Source of the DNA: Streptomyces sp. NBC_00094 | GTDB lineage: Bacteria; Actinomycetota; Actinomycetes; Streptomycetales; Streptomycetaceae | Direction: 5' to 3' | Length of the DNA stretch: 64,000 nt | Assembly: GCF_026343125.1 (NCBI RefSeq) | Contig: NZ_JAPEMB010000001.1 | Span: forward strand, 3,353,501-3,417,500 | Shown: in pieces, positions 27,182-35,805 of the stretch | Layout: the number at the start of each line of letters is the position of its first letter | Numbering within the stretch: the stretch's first letter is position 1 | Notes under the pieces: generated by a model | What the model was told of the DNA's origin: nothing | Database searches by the model: none | The model's input: only the letters and a program-made list of their open reading frames with translations | Translations under genes and position numbers: made by a program

Positions 27182-28243
27182 TCAGTGCGCCGTCGGCATT
27201 CCCCGCGCGCCGTCCATGTGCCGGAGTAACACCACGCCCGGGCGGTCCAGTTCGTACAGCACCCGTACGCCCTCCCGGCGCCGTCGCGCCACGCCCGCGG
27301 CCACCAGCGCCGTGAGGTGCTGGGAGACGGTGCTCGGGGCGAGGCCGAGGGCCGCCGCGAGGTCCGAGGTGGTCGTGGGCGCGGCGAGGCCCCGGACGAC
27401 CCCGGCCCGGCTCCGGCCGATCAGGATCTCCAGCCGGTCGCCGCGCACGGGTATGTCGGCCGGCCGCTCGGGCGGTGTCTGCCCGACGAGGACGGCGGAG
27501 CCTTCGACCGGGTAGGACAGGGCGGCTGCCGAGCCGTCCGGGGACGCGGTGGAGAAGGGTGCTCCCCGGCCGAACAGCAGAGGTACGAGGACGAGCCGGG
27601 CGGCACCGGCGGACGTGAGCGCCTCCGACGCCGCCGCCCCGGCCGCTCCCGGCAGCTCGCCCAGGAGCGCCTCCGGGCCCTGCGTGGCCAGGGTGCGGGA
27701 GCGGAACAGCAGGTCCTCCTCCGTCGCCGCCCGCAGGGTCGCCGCGTACGGGGCCAGGGCGGCCCGCCAGTACTCCGGGAGGAAGGCGACGAGTTCGGCG
27801 ATGTGCGCCGCCGGGTCCGCGTACAGCGGGCGGAGTTCGGCGGGCACGCCCTGCGGGAAGCTCTCCTCGAGCTCCGCGCGGGCTCGGGCAGGGCAGACCG
27901 CCCCGAGGGCCGCGAGCTCCTCGTCCAGGTTCGCCTCGTCCGAGGCGGGGACGGCGAGCAGGAACGACGGCAGGGTTCCGCCGCCGGCCCGGTACAGCTG
28001 GACGAGCCAGCCCGGGATGGTCACCTCGGACCGGCTCAGCGAACGGCGTGCGGCCTTGTCCCAGTTGGCGTACGGCCAGGGCACGAGGCCCCGGTGCGCC
28101 GAGAGCAGCCCGATGCTGCCGTAGATCTCCCAGAGCCTGCTGCTCGCGATCCGGATGGCGCCCGGCCCGATCCGGATGGCGCCCGGCCCGATCCGGCTCG
28201 TCTCCGGTCCGGTCGATCGCGGCGGAAACTCACTCACCTGCAC
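27182..28243 (-). CDS. ArsR-type winged-helix regulator with large N-terminal domain (DUF5937-like)
   Basis: 353 residues. The C-terminal 75 or so hold a winged helix (RSRAGVVRGLAAPTTTSDLAAALGLAPSTVSQHLTALVAAGVARRRREG). The large N-terminal part resembles the DUF5937 region found in many Streptomyces ArsR-like regulators. Residues about 16-31 contain a duplicated heptad (RIGPGAI) from a 21-bp tandem repeat, so the true start may be the conserved SRLWEIYGS region. It is convergent with lysE and may not regulate it. Confidence 0.82.
   Translation of the reverse strand: MQVSEFPPRSTGPETSRIGPGAIRIGPGAIRIASSRLWEIYGSIGLLSAHRGLVPWPYANWDKAARRSLSRSEVTIPGWLVQLYRAGGGTLPSFLLAVPASDEANLDEELAALGAVCPARARAELEESFPQGVPAELRPLYADPAAHIAELVAFLPEYWRAALAPYAATLRAATEEDLLFRSRTLATQGPEALLGELPGAAGAAASEALTSAGAARLVLVPLLFGRGAPFSTASPDGSAAALSYPVEGSAVLVGQTPPERPADIPVRGDRLEILIGRSRAGVVRGLAAPTTTSDLAAALGLAPSTVSQHLTALVAAGVARRRREGVRVLYELDRPGVVLLRHMDGARGMPTAH
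28148..28198 (-). repeat. 21-bp tandem repeat in the N-terminus of the regulator
   Basis: Two exact 21-base copies (28148-28168 and 28169-28189) and a partial third encode RIGPGAI twice. Its length is a multiple of 3, so slippage would keep the frame. Confidence 0.75.
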
Positions 28244-28320
28244 CCCCGTGCCTACCCACCGGTATCAGTGGGCCCGCACACGTTACCGGCCGCCCGCCCG
28301 CGGGCCCGCCCGGCGGGCGC

Positions 28321-29496
28321 TCAGAATGTCAGGTCCGCCGCCCGCCGCACGGCCCTCACCAGGGCCTGGGCGCGCGGGTCGGCCGTGACCGTCTTGCGCA
28401 TGCCGTTGGTGACGTACCCGAAGGCGATCCCGGACTCGGGGTCGGCGAAGCCGAGGGAGCCGCCGCGGCCGGGGTGGCCGAAGGAGGACGGGCCGAGGAG
28501 CGGGGAGGCCGGTCCGTGCAGCATGTGGCCGAGGCCGAAGCGGGTGCCGACGAGCAGCACCTGGTCCGCTCCCGCCGACTCCTCCGTACGGGCCAGGGTG
28601 AGCGTCGCCGGGGCGAAGAGGCGCTCGGCGCCGTCGACGGGGCCGAGGGTCGCCGCGTAGAAGCGGGCGAGCGCGCGGGCGGTGGCGACGCCCGCCGAGC
28701 CGGGCAGTTCGGCGGCCCGGTAGACGGGGTCGTTCTCGTCGGGCTTGGGTTCGATGACCCCGAAGGCGCGCCGGGTGAGGGAGTCCGGGTCCTTGTACGC
28801 CTCGCTGACGGAGCGCTTGGGGCGGAGCTTGAGGGCGCCGCCGCCGGGCGGGTCGATCTCCTCGACGGGGCCGAGTCGGCCGACCCGGTGGGTTTCCGCC
28901 TCGGGGAGCCCGATCCACAGGTCGAGGCCGAGGGGGTCGCTGATCTCCTCGGCGACCCAGCGGCCGATGGTGCGGCCGGTGACGCGGTGGACCAGGCCGG
29001 AGAGCAGCCAGCTGAAGGTGTGGGCGTGGTAGCCGTGGGCGGTGCCGGGCTCCCAGACGGGGGCCTGGGCGGCTATCGCGCGGGTCGCCGTCGGAAGGTC
29101 GATCGCTTCGGCGAGGGTGAGCGGGCGGTCCAGGACGGGGACGCCGGCCCGGTGCGCGAGGAGCTGCCGTACGGTCACCCGGTCCTTGCCGGCCGCCTTG
29201 AACTCGGGCCAGTACGTGGCGACGGGGGCGTCCAGGTCGAGCAGGCCTCGCTGGTGCAGGAGCAGGGGTACGGCGGCGGCGACGCCCTTCGTGGCCGAGC
29301 GGACGACCTGGGCGGTGTCCGCCAGCCACGGATCCGTACCGTCCACGTCACGCGTCCCCGCCCACAGGTCGACGACCCTCTCGCCGTCGTGGTGGACGGC
29401 GACGGCCGCCCCGCGCTCGCCGCGCTGCTCGAAGTTGTTCAGGAACGCGTCCCTGACCGGCTCCCAGCCCGCCGCCACCGTGCCCTGGACGTCCAC
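28321..29496 (-). CDS. Serine hydrolase of the beta-lactamase/class C esterase family (EstB-like)
   Basis: 391 residues with no signal peptide. The nucleophile motif is SATK in VVRSATKGVAA (about 66-69), with the family Tyr in GYHAHTF (YxH-type) and a late HPGRGGSLGF motif. Such proteins hydrolyse esters or D-amino-acid peptides and rarely beta-lactams. It is upstream of nothing obvious; the substrate is unknown. Confidence 0.85.
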   Translation of the reverse strand: MDVQGTVAAGWEPVRDAFLNNFEQRGERGAAVAVHHDGERVVDLWAGTRDVDGTDPWLADTAQVVRSATKGVAAAVPLLLHQRGLLDLDAPVATYWPEFKAAGKDRVTVRQLLAHRAGVPVLDRPLTLAEAIDLPTATRAIAAQAPVWEPGTAHGYHAHTFSWLLSGLVHRVTGRTIGRWVAEEISDPLGLDLWIGLPEAETHRVGRLGPVEEIDPPGGGALKLRPKRSVSEAYKDPDSLTRRAFGVIEPKPDENDPVYRAAELPGSAGVATARALARFYAATLGPVDGAERLFAPATLTLARTEESAGADQVLLVGTRFGLGHMLHGPASPLLGPSSFGHPGRGGSLGFADPESGIAFGYVTNGMRKTVTADPRAQALVRAVRRAADLTF

Positions 29497-29570
29497 GTCC
29501 CCACTCCCTCACTCGTTGCTCCGACCCTCCATGGTGCAACGCGGCACGCGAAGGACGGATTCCGGGGCGG

Positions 29571-30313
<743 letters not shown>

Positions 30314-30317
<4 letters not shown>

Positions 30318-31105
30318 AGGGTCCATCCCAGGAGGCAGATCAGGAGTGCGGTGAGCGGGAGCGCGGCGGCGTACGCCCATTGGGCGCGGGTGGCGGTCGC
30401 CTCGTCGATGACCGGCATGGTGCCCGTGTAGCCACGGCTGACCATGGCGAGGTGGACGCGTTCCCCGCGCTCGTACGAGCGGATGAAGAGCGCGCCGGCG
30501 GACTTGGCGAGGACGCCCCAGTGGCGGACGCCCCGCGCCTCGAAGCCGCGCGAGCGGCGGGCGACGGACATGCGGCGCATCTCGTCGGTGATGACGTCGC
30601 CGTACCGGATCATGAACGAGGCGATCTGGACGAGGAGCGGGGGCAGCCTCAGCCGCTGGAGGCCGAGGAGCAGGGCGCGCAGCTCGGTGGTGGAGGCGAG
30701 GAGTACGGAGGCGGCGACGCCGAGGGTGCCCTTGGCGAGGACGTTCCAGGCGCCCCACAGGCCGGGGACGCTCAGCGACACCCCGAGGACGGTCGTCTGC
30801 TCGCCGGGCACCACGAAGGGCATGAGCAGCGCGAACGCGACGAACGGCACCTCGATGAGCAGCCGCTTCAGCAGGAAGCCGGCCGGGACGTGGGCCTTCG
30901 CCGCCACGACCGCGAGGAGCAGGGCGTAGAGGGCGAAGGCCCAGACGGCCTCGCGGGGCGTCGAGACGACGACCACGACGAAGCCGAGGACGGCGGCGAG
31001 CTTGGTGTGCGGGGGCAGCGCGTGCACCGGCGAGTGCGCGTGCCGGTAGAGCTTGTGGGCTCCCCCGTGGCCTCCGGCACGGGAGGTACCCCCACCTGCT
31101 CCCAT
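30314..31105 (-). CDS. cbiQ: ECF transporter transmembrane protein (CbiQ type)
   Basis: 263 residues, about 5 to 6 membrane helices. The coupling-helix motif is seen as RRMSVARRSRGFEARG (about 180-195). The N-terminus is extended by GAGGGTSRAGGHGG, encoded by a dispersed hairpin element at 31059-31093; the family-like sequence begins at HKLYRHAHSP. Its ATG follows the cbiM stop by one base. Confidence 0.9.
31059..31093 (-). repeat. In-frame hairpin element, copy 2 (N-terminus of cbiQ)
   Basis: On the coding strand it starts GGGGGTACCTCCC and ends CACGGGGGAGC, with GTGCC/GGCCAC as inner arms. It encodes GGTSRAGGHGG directly after the start codon. GGAGC stands on both sides, which could be a short target duplication. 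Confidence 0.8.
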
Positions 31106-31106
31106 G

Positions 31107-32183
31107 TCAGGCCGCCGCGGCTTCCTGGTGCGCGGCGGCTTCCTCGTTCGTACGCCGGCGGCGCACGACCCAGAAGGCGCCCGTGCCGACGGCGAGGGTC
31201 GCGCCCACGCCGATGACGCCGGCCAGGCCGCCGGAGAGGCGGGCGTCGTCGACGTCCTTGACGCCGTAGTCGGCGAGCGGCGAGCCGGCGGCCGCGTGCT
31301 CCTCGACCTTGGCGTCGATGCCCTGGTCGGCGGCGACCCTCTCCAGGCCGTCGGGGCTGGCGGAGGCGTAGAAGGAGACGAAGCCGGCGAGGACGAGGGC
31401 GGTGACGACCCCGCCGATCCAGAGCTTCCTCGGGGAGCCGGCGGGCGCGGGCGCGGGGGCCTCGGCGTCGACCAGCTCGCCGTCGACGCGGAGCTTGAGC
31501 GGGGTGGTCAGGCCGCGGGCGCCGTACACGAGGTCGGGGCGGACGGCGACGACCGCGCCGACGGTCAGCATGGTGATGACGGCCTCGCCGACGCCGATGA
31601 GGACGTGCACGCCGACCATGGCCGTGAGGACCTTGGAGAGCGGTACGTCGGTGGTGCCGCCGACCGCGTAGACGAGGGTGAAGGCGGCGGCCGCGGCCGG
31701 TACGGAGACGAGCGCGGCGACGAAGGAGGCCACGGTCACCGAGCGGCGGGTGCGCGGCAGCACGAGGACGAGGCCGCGGAAGAGCGCGTACGCGACGACG
31801 ACCGTGACGACGCCCATGACGGTGATGTTCACGCCGAGGGCGGTGAGGCCTCCGTCGGCGAAGAGGATGCCCTGCATCAGCAGGACGACGGCGATGCAGA
31901 GGACGCCGGTCCAGGGGCCGACGAGTATCGCGGCGAGCGCGCCGCCGAGCAGGTGTCCGCTGGTCCCGGCGGCGACCGGGAAGTTCAGCATCTGCACGGC
32001 GAAGATGAAGGCCGCGACGAGGCCGGCGAGCGGAGCCGTCCGCTCTCCCCCGTGGCCATCGGCACGGGAGGAGCCCCCGAGCTCACGGCGGGCCCCGCGC
32101 AGGCTGACCGCGACGGCGCCGGCGGCGACGACACCGGCCACGGCCGATACGGGGGCGTTGATGAATCCGTCAGGTACATGCAC
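31107..32183 (-). CDS. cbiM: ECF transporter substrate-binding subunit (CbiM/NikM) with C-terminal PDGLE domain
   Basis: 358 residues. The N-terminal part (about 1-220) is the CbiM/NikM membrane subunit; the C-terminal part holds the CbiN-like PDGLE domain (DGLERVAADQGID) with two more helices. The GTG at 32183 is chosen because the protein then begins M-H-V-P-D-G, and in NikM/CbiM the N-terminal amine and His2 bind the metal. An ATG at 32195 has the better ribosome site (AAGAAGG) but adds four residues before this motif. A copy of the dispersed hairpin element adds GGSSRADGHGG near residue 38. A Nur-like box lies just upstream. Confidence 0.88.
   Translation of the reverse strand: MHVPDGFINAPVSAVAGVVAAGAVAVSLRGARRELGGSSRADGHGGERTAPLAGLVAAFIFAVQMLNFPVAAGTSGHLLGGALAAILVGPWTGVLCIAVVLLMQGILFADGGLTALGVNITVMGVVTVVVAYALFRGLVLVLPRTRRSVTVASFVAALVSVPAAAAAFTLVYAVGGTTDVPLSKVLTAMVGVHVLIGVGEAVITMLTVGAVVAVRPDLVYGARGLTTPLKLRVDGELVDAEAPAPAPAGSPRKLWIGGVVTALVLAGFVSFYASASPDGLERVAADQGIDAKVEEHAAAGSPLADYGVKDVDDARLSGGLAGVIGVGATLAVGTGAFWVVRRRRTNEEAAAHQEAAAA
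32045..32078 (-). repeat. In-frame hairpin element, copy 3 (inside cbiM)
   Basis: On the coding strand it starts GGGGGCTCCTCCC and ends CACGGGGGAG, again with GTGCC/GGCCAC arms. It encodes GGSSRADGHGG between the first and second membrane helices, and is closest in sequence to the cbiQ copy. Confidence 0.8.
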
Positions 32184-32203
32184 GTCCCGAATCATGAGCC
32201 TTC

Positions 32204-32220
32204 TTGCGAACTACTTGCAA
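32204..32220 (-). promoter_or_regulatory. Nur-box-like nickel operator before cbiMQO
   Basis: TTGCGA, five bases, then TTGCAA matches the Streptomyces Nur consensus tTGCaa-N5-ttGCAA at 11 of 12 positions. It lies 20 bases before the preferred GTG start. Nur is the Fur-family repressor that uses nickel; if real, the site makes this a nickel importer shut off when nickel is ample. Confidence 0.62.
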
Positions 32221-32326
32221 GAGCGCATGGGTCACAGGTCACAGCACGGATGGCGCATGACCCGCACACAACGCGGGAAGGAGTGACACATTGACCGATA
32301 AGAGGACAAAACGTTAAGGAGCCTCG

Positions 32327-32692
32327 ATGGCCGCTGTAGACGAACGCGTAGTCGACGACCACGCCAAGGGGCGGATCATCAGCGACGCCCCGCTGTCCCG
32401 GCCCGTCCCGGTGGGCCTCCGCTACGACCCCGAGTTCTCCCCCGCGACCGTCCGCTTCGTCTTCCCCGGCGACGTCGAGTGGTCCTTCCCCCGCACGCTC
32501 CTCGAAACAGGCCTGCGCACCCCGACCCGCCGCGGCGACATCGAGGTCTGGCCCTGCGGCCGGGTCCAGACGGTCGTCGAGTTCCACCGTGCCGACGGGG
32601 TCGCGGTCGTCCAGTTCGACACCGTCGCCCTGGTCCGCTTCCTCCGGCACACGTACGACGCGGGTACGCCGACGCCGCCGGCGCGTCGGTGA
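32327..32692 (+). CDS. SsgA-family sporulation/cell-division regulator
   Basis: 121 residues, SsgA/SsgB-like protein (SALP). Typical motifs: VPVGLRYDPEFSPATVRFVF, a WSFPRTLLETGL block and the GDIEVWPCG turn followed by VVEF. These actinomycete proteins steer septum placement, spore-wall formation or autolysis. AAGGAG stands 5 bases before the ATG. Which of the several ssg paralogues this is cannot be said. Confidence 0.9.
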   Translation: MAAVDERVVDDHAKGRIISDAPLSRPVPVGLRYDPEFSPATVRFVFPGDVEWSFPRTLLETGLRTPTRRGDIEVWPCGRVQTVVEFHRADGVAVVQFDTVALVRFLRHTYDAGTPTPPARR

Positions 32693-32728
32693 CGACACGC
32701 CGGCGGCGTACGGAGGGCGAGCCCGCGA

Positions 32729-34888
32729 TCAGGCCTTGACGAGGTCCGGCTTCGCCGCCGCGTCCTCACCCGTGGACCCGGCGAGGCTCTCGCCCTCCAC
32801 GTCCACGTTCGGCAGGACCCGGTCCAGCCACTTCGGCAGCCACCAGGCCTTGTGGCCGAGGAGCGCGAGCACGGCCGGGACGATCGCCATCCGGACCACG
32901 AAGGCGTCGAAGAGGACCGCGACGGCCAGACCGAAGCCGATCATCTTGATCATCTGGTCCGTCATGCCGATGAAGCCGGAGAAGACCGCGATCATGATGA
33001 CCGCCGCGGCGACGACCACCCGGGCGCTGTGCCGGAAGCCGGTCACGATCGCCTCGCCGGGCCGCTCCCCGTGCACGTACGCCTCGCGCATCCGGGTCAC
33101 GAGGAAGACCTCGTAGTCCATCGCGAGACCGAAGACGACACCCACCATGAAGATCGGCATCATCGACATGATCGGGCCGGTCTGCTCGACCCCGAAGAGG
33201 CTGCCGAGCCAGCCCCACTGGAAGACCGCGACGACCGCGCCGAGGGCCGCGACCACCGAGAGCAGGAAGCCGAGGGCCGCCTTGAGCGGCACCAGGATCG
33301 ACCGGAAGACCACCGTCAGGAGCAGGAAGGCGAGGCCGACGACGAGTGCCAGGTAGGGCACGAGCGCGTCGTTCATCTTCTGCGAGAAGTCGATGTTCAT
33401 CGCGGTGGCGCCGGTGACGAGGACCTCGTCGCCGGTGGCGTCCCGGATGTCGTGGACCAGCTCCTCGGTGGCGACGGAGGACGGACGGTCCTTCGGGACC
33501 ACCGTGATCATCGCGGCGTCCTTGGCCTTGTTCTGGGTCGCCGGGGTGACCGCCGCCCAGCCGTCGAGGCCCTTGATCGCCGAGACCGTCTTGTCCGCGG
33601 TGGCCTTGTCGCCGTCGACGACGACGAGCAGCGGGCCGTTGAAGCCGGGGCCGAAGCCGTCCGACAGCGTGTCGTACGCCCGGCGCTCGGTGGTGGAGGT
33701 CGGCTTGACGCCGTCGTCCGGCAGGCCCATCTCCAGGGAGGCGGCGGGCACGGCGATCGCGCCGAGGCCGATGACGCCGACGAGCAGCACCATCAGGGGG
33801 CGGCGGATGACGAACCGGGCCCAGCGGGTGCCGCCGTTCGGCTTGTCGTCGACCTTCGCGGTGCCCTTGCGGACCTTGCGGCCGACGACCTTGTCACCCG
33901 CGAAGCCCAGCAGCGCCGGGATGAGGGTGAGGGCGATCAGTACGGCGATGACGACCGTGCCGGCGGCGGCGAAGCCCATCTTCGTCAGCATCGGGATGTT
34001 GACGACGGCCAGGCCGACCAGGGCGATGACGACGGTGAGTCCGGCGAAGACGACCGCCGAGCCCGCCGTGCCGACCGCGCGGCCCGCGGCCTCCTCCTTC
34101 TCGCGCCCGTCGGCGAGCTCCGCGCGGTAGCGGGAGACGATGAAGAGGGCGTAGTCGATGCCGACCGCGAGGCCGATCATCATCGCGAGGGTGGAGGTGG
34201 TGGAGCCCAGGTCGAGGACGTTCGCGAGGGCGGCGATCGAGGAGACGCCGATGCCGACGCCGATGATCGCGGTGAGCAGCGGGAGCCCCGCCGCGACGAG
34301 CGAGCCGAAGGTGATGACGAGCACGATGCCGGCGATGATCACGCCGACGATCTCGCCCGCGCCGGTCGCCGGCATGGTCTGGAGGGCGTCACCGCCGACC
34401 TCGACGGTCAGCCCCTTGCCCTGCGCGTTCTCACCGGCCTGGGTGAGCGCCTCGCGGGTCTCGTCGGTCAGCTCCATCGCGTTGACCTTGTAGGCGACGG
34501 AGACGTAGGCCGTGGAGCCGTCCTGCGAGACGGCGTGCGCGGTGTACGGGTCGGCGACCGAGACGATCTGGTCCGAGCCGGACTCCAGCGCGGCGACGGT
34601 CTCCTCGACGACGGCCTTGTGGGCCGTGTCGGTCACCTTCTGGCCCTCGGGGGCCTTGAAGACGACACGGGCGGTGGCCCCGTCGGCGCCGGCGCCGGGG
34701 AAGCGCTCTTCGAGCAGGTCGAAGGCGCGCTGGGCCTCGGTGCCCGGGATCGAGAAGGAACCGGAGGTGGGGGCGGGCGCGGTGGCGGCGCCGATACCGG
34801 CGACCGCCAGGAGCGCCACCCAGAGGAGGGCGACGAGCCGTCGGCGCCGGAAGGCGGAACGGCCCAGCTTGTAGAGGAACGTGGCCAC
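32729..34888 (-). CDS. MMPL/RND family membrane transporter
   Basis: 719 residues with about 12 membrane helices. Two extracytoplasmic loops follow helix 1 and helix 7, as in MMPL proteins that export lipids or drugs. GIDYALFIVSRYR and AMDYEVFLVTRMREAYVHG are the paired family motifs holding the proton-relay Asp-Tyr. The GTG at 34888 has GGGAG 9 bases upstream and gives VATFLYKLGRSAFRRR. It is downstream of a TetR gene on the same strand, which probably controls it. Confidence 0.9.
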   Translation of the reverse strand: MATFLYKLGRSAFRRRRLVALLWVALLAVAGIGAATAPAPTSGSFSIPGTEAQRAFDLLEERFPGAGADGATARVVFKAPEGQKVTDTAHKAVVEETVAALESGSDQIVSVADPYTAHAVSQDGSTAYVSVAYKVNAMELTDETREALTQAGENAQGKGLTVEVGGDALQTMPATGAGEIVGVIIAGIVLVITFGSLVAAGLPLLTAIIGVGIGVSSIAALANVLDLGSTTSTLAMMIGLAVGIDYALFIVSRYRAELADGREKEEAAGRAVGTAGSAVVFAGLTVVIALVGLAVVNIPMLTKMGFAAAGTVVIAVLIALTLIPALLGFAGDKVVGRKVRKGTAKVDDKPNGGTRWARFVIRRPLMVLLVGVIGLGAIAVPAASLEMGLPDDGVKPTSTTERRAYDTLSDGFGPGFNGPLLVVVDGDKATADKTVSAIKGLDGWAAVTPATQNKAKDAAMITVVPKDRPSSVATEELVHDIRDATGDEVLVTGATAMNIDFSQKMNDALVPYLALVVGLAFLLLTVVFRSILVPLKAALGFLLSVVAALGAVVAVFQWGWLGSLFGVEQTGPIMSMMPIFMVGVVFGLAMDYEVFLVTRMREAYVHGERPGEAIVTGFRHSARVVVAAAVIMIAVFSGFIGMTDQMIKMIGFGLAVAVLFDAFVVRMAIVPAVLALLGHKAWWLPKWLDRVLPNVDVEGESLAGSTGEDAAAKPDLVKA

Positions 34889-34965
34889 GGGGGCGTACTC
34901 CCATTGTGGGGCGGGACAGGACATGGGGAGCCGGCCCGACGGCGTGAGCGGTTCGACGTCAGGTG

Positions 34966-35021
34966 GTGCGGGTACTGCTGTGCGGGTACTGCCGTGCGGG
35001 TACTGCCCTGCGGGTTCTCCG
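34966..35021. repeat. 14-bp tandem repeat, four copies, between tetR and the MMPL gene
   Basis: Units at 34966, 34980, 34994 and 35008 are each 14 bases with core GTGCGGGTACTGC; the first three are nearly exact and the fourth is decayed. They occupy the leader between the tetR stop and the MMPL start. Confidence 0.75.
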
Positions 35022-35034
35022 GGCAGATGGTGGG

Positions 35035-35607
35035 TCAGACGCCGAGTGAGGGGAGCACGACGGCGTCGACGTAGGCACTGAGGAAGGCGCGGTCGACCGG
35101 CTGATCCTCGATCAGCGGCCGGGCGACGAACGCACCGATCAGCATGTGGGGAACGAGCTTCAGCGCCGGGTTGTCGGCGTCGACCTCTCCCCTGCGGACC
35201 GCTCGGCGCAGCAGTTCGTCGAGGCCGTTCATCTCGGGTTCGATGAGCAGCTCGCGCAGCGCCCGGTGCAGTTCGGGGTGGGTGTGGACGGCATGGGCCA
35301 GGCCCCGCATCAGCGCGGAGTCCTTCTCCATCTGACAGTCGTCGGTGCGCTCCATGAGCGCGTGGAAGTCGCCGCGCAGCGAGCCGGTGTCGATCTCGGT
35401 GAGATCGGCGGGCTTGTTGGCGCGCAGCGCCCGTGCGACCAGCTCGGGCTTGCTCCCCCACTGGCGGTAGAGGGTGGCCTTGCTGGAGTGGGTGCGGGCG
35501 GCGACGGCGTCCATGGTGAGGGCGTCGTAGCCGACCTCGCGAAGGAGGTCGAGCACGGCTGCGTACAGCTCGGACTCCCGCTCGGGAGTGAGTCTGCTGC
35601 GAGCCAT
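35035..35607 (-). CDS. TetR family transcriptional regulator
   Basis: 190 residues. N-terminal helix-turn-helix (about 10-55, ESELYAAVLDLLREVGYDALTMDAVAARTHSSKATLYRQWGSK) and a TetR_C-type ligand domain with DSALMRGLAHAVHTHPEL. GGAGGAG precedes the ATG at 35607. Two inverted copies of a perfect palindrome lie upstream. It is divergent from the tricorn-like gene and in line with the MMPL gene. Confidence 0.92.
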   Translation of the reverse strand: MARSRLTPERESELYAAVLDLLREVGYDALTMDAVAARTHSSKATLYRQWGSKPELVARALRANKPADLTEIDTGSLRGDFHALMERTDDCQMEKDSALMRGLAHAVHTHPELHRALRELLIEPEMNGLDELLRRAVRRGEVDADNPALKLVPHMLIGAFVARPLIEDQPVDRAFLSAYVDAVVLPSLGV

Positions 35608-35635
35608 GAGCGGCTCCTCCGATCCGACGGTGCGA

Positions 35636-35650
35636 ACGAAACGGTTTCGT
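35636..35650. promoter_or_regulatory. TetR operator, site 1
   Basis: ACGAAACGGTTTCGT is a perfect 7-1-7 palindrome 29 bases upstream of the tetR ATG. It occurs again, inverted, 46 bases away. Confidence 0.75.
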
Positions 35651-35681
35651 ACAGTACGAAGGTACCCGCGGCCCCAGCGAA

Positions 35682-35696
35682 ACGAAACCGTTTCGT
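35682..35696. promoter_or_regulatory. TetR operator, site 2
   Basis: ACGAAACCGTTTCGT is the reverse complement of site 1, centred 46 bases from it and 110 bases before the tricorn GTG. The pair probably lets TetR shut both directions at once. Confidence 0.75.
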
Positions 35697-35805
35697 ACGT
35701 GTCCTGGGCCACAGTCCGGCTCCGGTCCGGTGCGCCGGACCGGCCCACCGGACCGGTACACACGTACGAGTTGCCGCACCCTCTCCGCGCGGAAAGCATG
35801 TACAG

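Noticed and set aside
32196..32326. Cobalamin riboswitch before cbiM
   Set aside because: The leader is too short and no B12-box-like sequence is seen; the Nur-like box explains the region better.
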